Source: Tritrichomonas musculus
Taxonomy: Eukaryota; Parabasalia; Tritrichomonadida; Tritrichomonadidae
DNA: 64,000 nucleotides
NCBI GenBank assembly: GCA_039105265.1
Contig: JAPFFF010000010.1
Location: forward strand, 1,178,001-1,242,000
Direction: 5' to 3'
Shown here: piece by piece, positions 1 to 8,627 of the stretch
Layout of the letters: the number at the start of each line of letters is the position of its first letter
How positions within the stretch are numbered: position 1 is the first letter of the stretch
Translations under genes and position numbers: made by a program
Notes under the pieces: model-generated
What the model was told of the DNA's origin: nothing
What the model saw: only the letters and a program-made list of their open reading frames with translations
The model's database searches: none

Positions 1-603
1 CAAATCATCAAAAGGAACATTCAAATCAAATTCGACTTCACTTCTTCCTGTGTTCTTAAATGAATTCAAGTTGACATAAGCTCCTGCATGTGTTTGTGAA
101 TAGTTGCTAATGTTTTCCCACAATGAATGAACGAATCTGCGACGTTTCTTCTCGGCTTCTGGTTTAACTGAAGAATATAAGAAGCCCTCACGAATGCATT
201 CATTCTGTTGGTATCCGACATTGACATTATTATGAAGAATCTCTAACCTGTCAAACAACTGGTTTGATGATTTGAAACCGACAAACAGTTTGTACAAGTT
301 GTTGGGGTCATTGATTTCATTTAATTTACTCATATCTGTATTCAATGACAAATCTAATTTAACGTGAAATGTTAAGAAACCTTTATCAATATCACTTATG
401 AAGTGGTCAGGATGTGTTAAACTGATTTGCGAATATTGTCCTTGATGAAATGGAGCTGGTTGGTCATGACAGTCAACAGTTCTAAATGAAAATGAACGCG
501 TACCGTCATTGACATTAATCATGTTTCTCATCTCTTCAAATGCATGAAGAACGTTTCCTGTTTCAGTGCGAAGATTATGGGCTCTCTCGTTTCTGTATAA
601 CAT
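1..603 (-). CDS. Capsid-like protein (candidate), partial at window edge
   Basis: An open frame of 201 codons starts with ATG at 603 and runs off the left edge. The protein begins MLYRNERAHN and has the segments DIDKGFLTFHVKLDL, LYKLFVGFKSSNQLFDRLEI and NECIREGFLYS. A long beta-rich start, then a bulky hydrophobic strand, then a short N/H/Y-rich loop resembles the N-terminal jelly roll of double-jelly-roll major capsid proteins of Polinton-like elements; this is resemblance by eye only. It is divergent with the gene at 653, sharing a 49-bp intergenic region. The small basic protein next door fits a capsid-associated neighbourhood. Alternatives: another virion protein or an uncharacterised element protein. 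Confidence 0.4.
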   Translation of the reverse strand, partial: MLYRNERAHNLRTETGNVLHAFEEMRNMINVNDGTRSFSFRTVDCHDQPAPFHQGQYSQISLTHPDHFISDIDKGFLTFHVKLDLSLNTDMSKLNEINDPNNLYKLFVGFKSSNQLFDRLEILHNNVNVGYQQNECIREGFLYSSVKPEAEKKRRRFVHSLWENISNYSQTHAGAYVNLNSFKNTGRSEVEFDLNVPFDDL

Positions 604-652
604 TTATGATTGAATAAAAAGGAAATAAAACACTTTTATCATTAATTAAATT

Positions 653-907
653 ATGGGTGTCGGTATATTCAACAAAATCAAGAACGCATTTAAATCAATT
701 GGCGGCAAAGTAAAATCATTCGCTCAGAAAGCAGTTAAAGCATTACCAAAAGTTGTTGATGTTGGAAAGCAAATCGTTGACAGAGTTAAACCGATTACAC
801 AATTCATTCCTGGTGTCGGTCAGGTTGTTGACGCAATTGATACAGGTTTAAATGTTGCTGACAGAGTTGGGAGATTTGGAAAATCAATATTGAATGAAGT
901 TAAATGA
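653..907 (+). CDS. Small basic amphipathic protein, capsid-associated candidate
   Basis: 84 residues from ATG at 653. The first half is Lys-rich and amphipathic (KIKNAFKSIGGKVKSFAQKA), and the second half has a Gly/Val-rich segment (IPGVGQVVDAIDTGLNVADRV). There are no Cys residues. Such short basic and helical proteins occur next to capsid genes in adenovirus- and Polinton-like genomes, where they act as core or membrane-active peptides released during entry; that role is inferred here. A TCATTAA stretch about 16 bases upstream resembles the trichomonad initiator. Spacing to the next gene is 36 bp, on the same strand. Confidence 0.5.
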   Translation: MGVGIFNKIKNAFKSIGGKVKSFAQKAVKALPKVVDVGKQIVDRVKPITQFIPGVGQVVDAIDTGLNVADRVGRFGKSILNEVK

Positions 908-943
908 AAAACAATGAATTATAATGATTTAATATAATTATAA

Positions 944-1420
944 ATGAATGAAAACATTAATGAACTTAAAGTTATAAATGATAATGTAAATGAATCAAAA
1001 GTATTTAAATCAATTGAAGAGTTCAATTTGTTCTATCAAAAGAATATCGAGCAAATGAAATCACAAACGACTAACTATTTGAACAAGATTTATAAAATCA
1101 TCACTAATGACGGCAACGAATACAAAATCACTAAGCGAAATTGTACAGACGGTAAAAGACTTAACGGCGACATTTATTTGAAGAAAGTTGGGAACACAAT
1201 CACTAAAACACTTGAAAATGACAACATCAAAGCTGATATATCATTAATGAAAGAATCGATTAACGAACTCAATGAATTAATAAATCAATTGAACAACAAA
1301 AATAAAATACTTGAAGAACATATTAATAAGCTTTCAAACGTTGTCGACCAACAATCAAAAGTTATTAATGAATATGTATTAAATGTTGTTGCTCCTGACA
1401 ACCACAGAATGATTAAGTGA
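944..1420 (+). CDS. Coiled-coil protein of virus-like element
   Basis: 158 residues from ATG at 944. The N-terminal third is charged. The middle (about residues 45-85) has a YKIITNDGNEYKI..CTDGKRLNGDIYLKK pattern that looks like a small beta domain. From about residue 95 to 145 a heptad-like run of Leu/Ile/Asn predicts a coiled coil. No known family was recognised. It follows the small basic gene on the same strand and overlaps the end of a short opposite-strand frame by 42 bp. Possible roles are virion tail or spike, or an oligomeric accessory protein; no function is claimed. Confidence 0.5.
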   Translation: MNENINELKVINDNVNESKVFKSIEEFNLFYQKNIEQMKSQTTNYLNKIYKIITNDGNEYKITKRNCTDGKRLNGDIYLKKVGNTITKTLENDNIKADISLMKESINELNELINQLNNKNKILEEHINKLSNVVDQQSKVINEYVLNVVAPDNHRMIK

Positions 1421-1612
1421 ATCATGATGATTTAATGATTTAGTCGTTTTTGGAGGTGGTTCATGAAATATATTTCCTTTTTCATTATAACATTTCACTG
1501 TTGGTGCTGAATTTATTTTTGTTCTATTCTTTTGCATCGTTAATTGTAATCTATCAAAATGGTTTTTATGCTTATCGTCATGAACGGTTCTTAATTGATT
1601 AATAGCAGACAT
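1379..1612 (-). CDS. Short basic hypothetical protein
   Basis: 77 residues from ATG at 1612, starting MSAINQLRTVHDDKHKNHF, rich in His, Lys and Asn. It fills the otherwise empty stretch between two plus-strand genes, and its ATG lies 14 bp from the opposite ATG at 1627, the same divergent arrangement as at 603/653. The first 40 residues look coding and the C-terminal part, which overlaps the end of the neighbour, looks less so. No family was recognised, and it may be a chance frame. Confidence 0.3.
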   Translation of the reverse strand: MSAINQLRTVHDDKHKNHFDRLQLTMQKNRTKINSAPTVKCYNEKGNIFHEPPPKTTKSLNHHDSLNHSVVVRSNNI

Positions 1613-1626
1613 TTAATTATTATTAA

Positions 1627-1854
1627 ATGAGTGAACTAACAGAATACAAGAAAGAAATACCAGAACTAAAACGAATCAAACGAGGATTGAAAGAAAAGTG
1701 TTATGATTACAAACAATGTCTCAACAATATCAAATCAGGAATGTTGGGCTCTGACGGTCTTGCCGTTCGTGAGTCTCTTATCGAAGACATCAACAGCCTC
1801 AAAAATAAAGTTCATCAGCTTGAGAATGAATTAAATGAACTGTCTAATAAATGA
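1627..1854 (+). CDS. Short coiled-coil protein
   Basis: 75 residues from ATG at 1627. It is almost entirely heptad-patterned: an N-terminal charged helix (YKKEIPELKRIKRGLKEK), a short SGMLGSDGLAV turn, then a second helix ending in LKNKVHQLENELNELSNK. This would form a helical hairpin or dimer. No family was recognised. It is the last gene before the GC-richer block at 1900-2251, so it probably lies near the end of the left element. Confidence 0.45.
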   Translation: MSELTEYKKEIPELKRIKRGLKEKCYDYKQCLNNIKSGMLGSDGLAVRESLIEDINSLKNKVHQLENELNELSNK

Positions 1855-2020
1855 ACATCAATTGATGGTAATCATTAAATGAGTTCATATTATTTTTGTT
1901 CATTAGTCGTGTTGACGGCGGGCTTTAGCCTGACGGAAACCGACTGATATATACTACTAAAACAAGATCAAAGATGTAAATTCTAAAATGAAGATTCAAA
2001 GTGGCGCCCGTCAATTTTCA

Positions 2021-2251
2021 ATTTTATCTCACCCCACCAAAAAATAAAAAATTTTTGAAAGTTCTATTTTTCGTTATTTTTCGTTGTTGTTATTTTTGGG
2101 AGTTTGTCAATTTATTCAAAATTTGTCTATGCCATTTTGTGAAAGTTTCGAGGGCTAATTTTGAAAAAGTGGCGATTTTTTGAGTCGTGGGGCTGAGGTT
2201 TGGGGTCTGTAAACCCTATGACAAGGGGGTCATTTTATCTCACCCCACCAA
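2021..2251. repeat. 20-bp direct repeat pair at the junction of two elements
   Basis: The sequence ATTTTATCTCACCCCACCAA occurs at 2021-2040 and again at 2232-2251, exactly and in the same orientation. The 191 bases between contain no convincing gene; a short frame starting with GTG at 2001 was rejected. This block separates two groups of virus-like genes and may be an element terminus, a duplicated end or a recombination scar. Nothing else is seen in 1855-2268. Confidence 0.7.
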
Positions 2252-2268
2252 ATCAACGCCCTATCTCT

Positions 2269-2610
2269 CTAAGAGATTAATTCTTGAATGGCATCCTTAC
2301 AATTTTTCTCACTTACTACTATATATGGAATTTGAATGAACGTCTTCAGTGACTGCCAACTCTTATCATTCTCATCTCCGTTCTTCGTAACATATATTAA
2401 CAAATGGTGTGTACTTAGAAGTGATATTTTAATGATTTCCTGTAGTGCTATCACAGTTTTTCCCATAGACTGTTTTCCTACTATAACATTCACAGAGTTG
2501 TAGCGAACATCTATATCATTGTGGATTTCATCTATGCTACTTCCACATAAGTTATTTTTGTTTATCTCTAGTGCTTGTGATACTATGTCATGAACTTTTT
2601 CTAGACTCAT
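2269..2610 (-). pseudogene. Packaging ATPase (FtsK/HerA-A32 type), N-terminal part only
   Basis: A frame of 113 residues from ATG at 2610. Residues about 36-55 read VNVIVGKQSMGKTVIALQEI, a beta strand plus Walker A loop (GKQSMGKT) as in the genome-packaging ATPases of Polintons and large DNA viruses. The family is normally more than twice this long, so only the amino-terminal portion is represented; treated as a fossil part of the element. It sits at the outer left end of the Maverick, next to the 20-bp repeat junction. Confidence 0.65.
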
Positions 2611-2658
2611 TTTTCTGTTGGTAAATTGAGAAAGCCCAGTAGTGATAAAAATAAATAA

Positions 2659-2762
2659 CTCTCACTTATGGTTCCCTTCTCATTCATGGTTCCTCTCATT
2701 TATGGTTTCTCTCATTCATGGTTCCTCTCACTTATGGTTCCCTTCTCATTTATGGTTCCTTC
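2659..2762. repeat. Intergenic tandem copies of a TCAYTYATGGTTCC motif
   Basis: Six imperfect copies of a roughly 16-18-bp unit (core CATTYATGGTTCC, variants CACTTATGGTTCC) lie between the ATPase part and the next gene. Related wording (CATTCATGGTTGC) recurs just after the fibre gene near 8010. It could be transcription or end-processing signals of the element, or simple replication slippage. Confidence 0.7.
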
Positions 2763-4118
2763 TTATTGCCTTCTTCGTTGTGGTGGTGGTTGTGCATTTG
2801 GATCATATGGTATGTTGTTAGCTTGACAGTATTGTATTATGGCAGTTTTGAGTGTATCAATGATGTTATTTCTTGTGTTAGTTTTGGTTTGTGTATCTCC
2901 GTAGCACAAGTCACTTATGCTTCCAGTCACAATATCATCAATTTCATCTCTGCAATCCTTCTTAGCTTTGGCAACAGCGGTAGGATTATTACCATCTATA
3001 CCATATTTGTTCAATATAGGATTAATAAATACTGTTTGCCATAAGTGTGCTGTAGCTCTAGCAATAATAGGTAATTTAACTTCTGCTGGTAAATTCTGAA
3101 TTGGAGCAATAGCATACTTAAGTATGAGTTCTTTATCGAGAAGGTATTTCCTGAATCTCTGGTATGGTGAAAGTCTCTTAGCTTTACGAACAGAGTAGCC
3201 AGTAGTGTTAACACCATCTGGAAATCCTCTATAGCCTGGCATAACATTACCAATATTTCTAGGATCATTGCTGTCATCATCAATATAGTGTAAGTTATGA
3301 AATTGTTCACGAATCCACTTATTCTTAGGATTTCCAGATCTGTCTTTTCTTAGTGGGAATTGTTGGTAGTAAGCAAGGTCATGTGGGAATTTAGAGATTG
3401 TAGTTGTGTAGCCATTTACGTATAAAGGTTGGTTTCTTGAATTATATACAACAACATCAGGAATTCCATCATTGTTGATATCAGTCAAGTTTGTAATTTC
3501 TGCTGGTCCATTGGGGTCTTTTTTGTTGAGAAACCATTTTGCATTTGGTTTTGCTTTTAAGTTATGTTTTTTGATCATATGATCTGCACCTGCTGGAGAT
3601 ATTGCTTGTTTTACTCTAGTGATATCACGTTTCATGTTTAGGATTAATTTTGCAAGATCATCCATACCAACTTTAGAAGTGAAACCACCTGGATTAATGC
3701 TGCTGACCTTTTCTGTTATACCTTTTATTAACCACTGTCTTGCATATGCTCTTTGTTGTTCTGTAGTTCCAAAGAGTTCATCCATGTCTTCTGGTTTGAT
3801 GTCAGTACCATTGAGCTTATTAAACATTGTAAGTAAGTCAGCATCAGTATTTGTATGGCCCATGATTTCTTGAACATTGCCATTTCTAGGATCCATGTAA
3901 TTAGGAAGTCCATAACTCTTGAAATCTCTATCTCTAGGCGTCTTGTTCCACTGTGCTCCTGGTGCAAACTGTGATGGTAACTGTGCTCTTTGTACTTGTG
4001 CTTGTGGGCGCCATAATTGCTGTGGAATTGTATCTATATCGAAATTATTTAACCGTTCATCATCAATATCTATTTCTTGTCGTTGTTGTTGTTGTTGTTG
4101 TTGTTGCGGCTGTTCCAT
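2763..4118 (-). CDS. Maverick structural protein candidate with poly-Gln start
   Basis: 451 residues if started at the ATG at 4118 (MEQPQQQ...). A longer frame exists upstream but lacks an ATG. A Gln run covers roughly residues 4-13 and the C-terminus is again Gln/Arg/Pro-rich. Around residues 230-260 lies LTDINNDGIPDVVVYNSRNQ, an Asp/Asn-rich loop of the DxNxDGxxD kind, followed by a beta-rich segment with VNGYTT. The rest is mixed alpha/beta. Size and position suit a virion protein; function is not proven. The antisense frames in this region are shadows. Confidence 0.6.
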   Translation of the reverse strand: MEQPQQQQQQQQRQEIDIDDERLNNFDIDTIPQQLWRPQAQVQRAQLPSQFAPGAQWNKTPRDRDFKSYGLPNYMDPRNGNVQEIMGHTNTDADLLTMFNKLNGTDIKPEDMDELFGTTEQQRAYARQWLIKGITEKVSSINPGGFTSKVGMDDLAKLILNMKRDITRVKQAISPAGADHMIKKHNLKAKPNAKWFLNKKDPNGPAEITNLTDINNDGIPDVVVYNSRNQPLYVNGYTTTISKFPHDLAYYQQFPLRKDRSGNPKNKWIREQFHNLHYIDDDSNDPRNIGNVMPGYRGFPDGVNTTGYSVRKAKRLSPYQRFRKYLLDKELILKYAIAPIQNLPAEVKLPIIARATAHLWQTVFINPILNKYGIDGNNPTAVAKAKKDCRDEIDDIVTGSISDLCYGDTQTKTNTRNNIIDTLKTAIIQYCQANNIPYDPNAQPPPQRRRQ

Positions 4119-4211
4119 TTTTAAATTTTCAGAAAAATAACATAAATGGTTCTCACAAATTGCAAAACATAAATGAAGAAGCAACGATAATTTCTTTTCT
4201 TTTTCATAAAA

Positions 4212-4544
4212 ATGGTCAAAACTTACTACATCACCAAAGACTACATCAATAATTTACCATCAGAATTTACAAGCAGCTTAAACAAAAGATATATTTCCTT
4301 TCAATACTGTCGTGCAACTTGTAAAGGATATCTTGATGGCGAAACTGAAATTCATTGTAGCTTTATACAGAGAGATGAGTATTGTGATTCTCTAGTGTGG
4401 TATGCTAATGTTGTACCTCCTGATGATAATAGAAAATATGAATTTGTAGGTACGAAAAGGCAGTTTAAAGTATGGTTTACAGACACGAATGGTAACATTA
4501 TTGAGCCTGACAACTTTACACTATTTCTGAAATTAGAATATTGA
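4212..4544 (+). CDS. Small Maverick protein, possible minor structural protein
   Basis: 110 residues from ATG at 4212, with a TCATA initiator-like sequence at 4204-4208. The protein is beta-rich with alternating hydrophobic residues and ends in the compact strand pair KRQFKVWFTDTNGNII and FTLFLKLEY. Four Cys residues are present. It may be one jelly-roll-type or other small capsid or packaging accessory protein, but no family was recognised with confidence. It is divergent from the poly-Gln gene, 93 bp away. Confidence 0.5.
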   Translation: MVKTYYITKDYINNLPSEFTSSLNKRYISFQYCRATCKGYLDGETEIHCSFIQRDEYCDSLVWYANVVPPDDNRKYEFVGTKRQFKVWFTDTNGNIIEPDNFTLFLKLEY

Positions 4545-4550
4545 AGCACT

Positions 4551-5165
4551 ATCGATAATCATAAATGGTACCTGCAATACTGACTTTCGCACATGATACC
4601 TGCAATACTGACATCTATTTTTGTTATTCTCATTTCTGATCTTCATCTCTGATACTCTCATTTCTGATTTTCATAATTGCTATTCTCATTTCTGATCTTC
4701 ATCAATGATACCTACAATACTGACTTTCATAATTGCTATTCTCATTTCTGATTTTCATCAATGCTATTCTCATTTCTGATTTTCATAATTGTTACTCTAC
4801 TTATCAATTCTCTGTTTTGTTACTCTACTTATCAAATTTCGGTTTTACTATTCTTGTCAAACCTTCCGAGTTAGTAGTGTAAATATCAAAAATCAGTATG
4901 CAGTAGGAGTATTAAATGAGGTCATTTGATAGTGAGAGTAGTTTCTCGGAAGTCTGGAATAGAATATCACATGTAGGTTTCAATATTGTTGGTAGCAATT
5001 ATGAAAATCAGTATAGGGAATAGTTTTTTGAGATTTCATTTTTACCACTACCATTTCTCTTTCTCAGATGTGTAAATATCATTCATGAAAGTCAATATTG
5101 TAGGTAGCATTGATGAAAATCAGAAATGAGAATACCATTCATGTAAGTTGCTATTGTAAGTATCA
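4551..5165. repeat. Intergenic repeat block with 29-bp perfect inverted repeat
   Basis: There is no gene here. Many degenerate copies of CTCATTTCTGATYTTCAT and CCTGCAATACTGAC fill 4560-4800. The stretch 4737-4765 (TATTCTCATTTCTGATTTTC and onward) is perfectly inverted at 5106-5134. Between the arms is a short unique sequence. This could form a long hairpin upstream of the fibre gene; it resembles the smaller tandem block at 2659-2762 in wording. Confidence 0.7.
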
Positions 5166-5222
5166 TTGTTGGTTATCACTATTGTAAGTATTGTTGTTGT
5201 TGGACTTTTCTTTTTATATCAA

Positions 5223-8003
5223 ATGACAGGAATACTAACAAAGAAAAATGTTGAGGATGGTGCCTTTGTATGTAGCAATTCTGGAAACAACAACACTGAC
5301 TATGAATTTATATATGTTAAAGATGATGTTATTGTTGATGGAGATATGATTCTTGGAGGAATTTCTATAAAATCACAGCTTGTAAATCATGAAGAGAGAA
5401 TCGCAGCTGTTGAAAATAAAGACATGACCATATATGCCAAGAAAGATGAAATACCAGACCTTACTCCATATGTGAAGAAAGATGAAATTGTTACAGTAGA
5501 TTTGAGTCCATATGTTCTAAAAACTGAATTAGCAGAAGATCATTATACCGCAGCACAAGTAGAAGAGAAATTTGTTGACGAAGATGAACTAGCATATGAG
5601 TTTAATAAGTATGAGACCAAAGAAGTTGCCGAAGAGAAGTATGCACTCAAAACTGATATCCATACTGTTGATCTTACTCCATATGCACTCAAAACTGAAT
5701 TACCAACAATAATAAACTCACAACATGATACCACTAATGATGTTGCTGTGCCTACTGTAAAACTGGTTGAAGATAAATTATTAGCGTATGACCAAGAAAA
5801 GAATGAAATATATAACAGGAAAGATTGCACTCTAGCTATAAAGGCTGTGTTTGAAGATGGAACTTCTACCTCTTTCACTGTTTCACATAATGTAAGCATA
5901 AATGACAAAGAAGTATATGTAAAAATAGAAGATACAGCTGATTATGTAGCTTATGAGAGTGACAAAGTTGGTTATATCAAGTGTAATGTAGAGAGTGAAA
6001 CTACAATATTGTTTGTAAAGACTATCACTGAAAATGTTTTTACTTATGGCGATTATACTTATAATGTTAGTAATGGTAGAATCACAACTCTAGAAACAGT
6101 AGCGAAGTTAACAAAGTTTATTCCAAGTATAGTTTACAATGATAAGGTTGTCAAGTTTGGTAAAATTCAGCTTAACGCTAATTGCCCTACAAGTATCTCT
6201 GTTGCTACTGATTTCAATGGTAGAGATATAACTTCTTTGTATTCATTCGGAAATTGTTCTAAAACTGTAATTCATATAGATTTCACTAACTTTGATATTT
6301 CTAATGTTACAATTTGCTCAGATTTTGCAAATAAGTGTAATAACCTAGAGACTATAAAATTTGATAAGAGATATAGTAATAATTTATGTAAGTATTTCGA
6401 TTGGATGTTTATAGAATGTCGTAAACTAAAGGAAGTTGATTTATCTATGTTCTATTCGAGGAATGTGGAAAAGATTGGAAGTATATTTATGGCTTGTGAA
6501 GTTTTAGAAGTTATAGATATTTCAAACTTAATCATAACAGCCATGTCTCAGTCGTGTACCAGTATGTTTTATAATTGTCGTAACCTAAAAATATTGTATA
6601 TACATGATAACATGTATGATCTTATTTCTTACGCTTTTGAATACCGTATTAACGTAAAATTAGTGAAATCAACTTATAAAGGCAGAGAGTGTTATATTCC
6701 AGAAAATTATCTTGAAGAAGTACGTAATAATGATTGTGCTCTGAAAACTGATATTCCTACTGTTGATATCGAACCTTATGCACTCAAAACTGATATTCCT
6801 ACTGTTGATCTAGAACCTTACGCACTCAAGTCTGCTTTAGATCTTATAAAAACAAATGTTATCAATATTGATTTTGACAAGATGATACCAATTGAGATAC
6901 AAGTCAAAAATGATGAATACTATTTGAAAGGCATTGATTTTAACACGATAGACGATACTACCAATTTCTATATTGATGGTACCAATGCTGATGGAACTAA
7001 GAAATATAAAGGCCTCAGTACTAGTACAGAATGTATAAGACAAGGAGGAATTTACAAAGTCATAAGTGATTCATTTGATCCATTCTGGTTGTTTTATGAT
7101 ACAGACTCTACCTATATCATATCTGATGACTATAACGAAGCAACCCCATTAAAAGTAAAGGAATTCTACATTGGTAATGAACTAGCATCCGAGTCAAAAA
7201 CTGTGTACTCCACAAATATTATAGATCATGAATTGACAAAAAAGGTAGATTATAACCCTCAAGATCCTGTTGTTTATGAATCAAAGTTGAAAGAATATGT
7301 AAAGACTACTGGTCAAGTATTGCTAAGAAGTCCCGAAGAATATGGTCTTTCCTTGTTTCCGGTAGATGCTAATGAAGAAACAACAATGAGTTTCCTCATA
7401 GGTAAAGATGCGAATTCTTGCGGTAAAATTAACTACCAGATTAGAGAAAAAATGTTCACTATGGGCTTGCTCAATTTGACTGCACCGTTTCTGGTCAATA
7501 CTTTTAATTCAACTTCTGGAACTACTCTTACCGAAATCTATGGCAATCTTACTGTAACAGGTAAAGTAACATCAGCAAACAGCACAACTATTACACATCT
7601 CGCACCTATAGAAGCTGGGGAAGAAATATCTGACTTCAAAGTTGGAAAACCAGTGTATATGTCAGGTCATGTGTACAAGAGAGAGAGAAGTGTTTGGATT
7701 TCATCATCAGCAACAGACAGTACTGATTGTATATGTTCTGTAGTCATAGATGGATCATGGAAAGAGTTTGTTGGTGTTGTTACTAATGTGGATGAAGAAA
7801 ACGGTAATATAACTTTTGCTACACATGGAGACTACCTTTTCTATGTTGATGATGCTAACATTTATGCTGTAGGAGATGTGCTGTTGTATGATGGCAGGAT
7901 CTTAGATGAGGATTATGCTATGACTTTACGTATTCAGCAATCAATAGTTGGAAAAGTAAGTGCAAAAATAAATGAACATACACTAGCATTATTCAAATCG
8001 TGA
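5223..8003 (+). CDS. Fibre-like attachment protein with DUF285-type repeats (Maverick)
   Basis: 926 residues from the first ATG at 5223; the open frame extends upstream through a hydrophobic stretch but has no ATG there. Residues about 50-165 and 510-545 contain short repeats of the form YALKTDIPTVDLxPY, as in trimeric fibre shafts. Residues about 290-470 carry the FxNCxxLxxIDxSxF pattern of DUF285/BspA-type leucine-rich repeats, found in trichomonad and bacterial surface proteins. The last 230 residues are beta-rich with several Gly-Asp turns, resembling a receptor-binding or fibre-tip region. The likely job is cell attachment or surface display; this is inference from architecture. Confidence 0.6.
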   Translation: MTGILTKKNVEDGAFVCSNSGNNNTDYEFIYVKDDVIVDGDMILGGISIKSQLVNHEERIAAVENKDMTIYAKKDEIPDLTPYVKKDEIVTVDLSPYVLKTELAEDHYTAAQVEEKFVDEDELAYEFNKYETKEVAEEKYALKTDIHTVDLTPYALKTELPTIINSQHDTTNDVAVPTVKLVEDKLLAYDQEKNEIYNRKDCTLAIKAVFEDGTSTSFTVSHNVSINDKEVYVKIEDTADYVAYESDKVGYIKCNVESETTILFVKTITENVFTYGDYTYNVSNGRITTLETVAKLTKFIPSIVYNDKVVKFGKIQLNANCPTSISVATDFNGRDITSLYSFGNCSKTVIHIDFTNFDISNVTICSDFANKCNNLETIKFDKRYSNNLCKYFDWMFIECRKLKEVDLSMFYSRNVEKIGSIFMACEVLEVIDISNLIITAMSQSCTSMFYNCRNLKILYIHDNMYDLISYAFEYRINVKLVKSTYKGRECYIPENYLEEVRNNDCALKTDIPTVDIEPYALKTDIPTVDLEPYALKSALDLIKTNVINIDFDKMIPIEIQVKNDEYYLKGIDFNTIDDTTNFYIDGTNADGTKKYKGLSTSTECIRQGGIYKVISDSFDPFWLFYDTDSTYIISDDYNEATPLKVKEFYIGNELASESKTVYSTNIIDHELTKKVDYNPQDPVVYESKLKEYVKTTGQVLLRSPEEYGLSLFPVDANEETTMSFLIGKDANSCGKINYQIREKMFTMGLLNLTAPFLVNTFNSTSGTTLTEIYGNLTVTGKVTSANSTTITHLAPIEAGEEISDFKVGKPVYMSGHVYKRERSVWISSSATDSTDCICSVVIDGSWKEFVGVVTNVDEENGNITFATHGDYLFYVDDANIYAVGDVLLYDGRILDEDYAMTLRIQQSIVGKVSAKINEHTLALFKS

Positions 8004-8033
8004 GAGGCATTCATTCATGGTTGCTATCATTGC

Positions 8034-8600
8034 TTACACTACAATCTTCAAGCTCACACCATATCTTATAAATTGTGTATAGATTTCGTTATAACCATAC
8101 TTTAGATCTTCAGCTTTGTTATTTTTGTATACCAGAATTTTGTCGATCTTGATGAACTTACTATTGGAGGGAGAACACCCACACCCAACATCTGACTCAT
8201 CTAATACTAACTCTATTTTGTCAGCATCTGTTAAAAGTTTAATCATGTTCATCAGCAATTTACTATCACAAACTACATAACTATTGATTTTCAGAGGATT
8301 TGTTTCATACATGGCAACCAGCATTTCTAGAAATTTGTTTTTCTTCTCAAGTGAATCAAGTTCAGTGCCCAAATCTGCTATACCTCTGCTTGTTGCTTGT
8401 ACTGATGGAAATGCTGATGGTGTCGTCTGTGAAGTAAAATTTACTGGAGACACTTGAGGATATGTAACTTGTGGTGGATTAGGAGGTTGGGTACTTTTGT
8501 TAGGAGTTATTTTTATGTTAACATTTGTGTTCTGCTCTTGTTTTACACTAGCGTCATTCTCACTTGATAAAATTCTAGCTTGGCGAAGAGTGTTAGACAT
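8034..8600 (-). CDS. Maverick accessory protein, uncharacterised
   Basis: 188 residues from ATG at 8600. The N-terminal 75 residues are low-complexity (Pro, Gln, Ser, Thr, Asn). Residues about 78-95 (LGTELDSLEKKNKFLEML) look like a coiled coil, followed by a compact alpha/beta C-terminal half containing CGCSP and ending VSLKIVV. It lies 30 bp from the end of the convergent fibre gene and just downstream of another small minus-strand gene. It may be a regulatory or virion-associated protein. Confidence 0.5.
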   Translation of the reverse strand: MSNTLRQARILSSENDASVKQEQNTNVNIKITPNKSTQPPNPPQVTYPQVSPVNFTSQTTPSAFPSVQATSRGIADLGTELDSLEKKNKFLEMLVAMYETNPLKINSYVVCDSKLLMNMIKLLTDADKIELVLDESDVGCGCSPSNSKFIKIDKILVYKNNKAEDLKYGYNEIYTQFIRYGVSLKIVV

Positions 8601-8627
8601 TTAATAACCAACAAGAAACAAAAATGC

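Larger units (their letters stand above)
1..2020. mobile_element. Virus-like element, right part only (cut by window edge)
   Basis: A compact cluster of small, closely spaced genes on both strands: a capsid-like frame running off the left edge, a short basic amphipathic protein and two coiled-coil proteins. Gene density and style differ from the surrounding host DNA and also from the Maverick that starts near 2252, whose genes have no counterpart here. The family is not certain; a Polinton/Maverick-like or polinton-like virus relative is the best guess. It looks partial because it is cut by the window; the frames visible are open, so it is probably young. Confidence 0.45.

Noticed and set aside
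2001-2183. 60-codon plus-strand frame starting with GTG
   Set aside because: No ATG, Phe/Cys/Lys-rich translation of T-rich DNA, and it crosses the repeated 20-mer.
5166-5222. Hydrophobic N-terminal extension (VSIVVVGLFFLY) of the fibre-like protein
   Set aside because: The frame is open but has no ATG before 5223, so a membrane anchor is not supported unless a non-ATG start or splicing is used.
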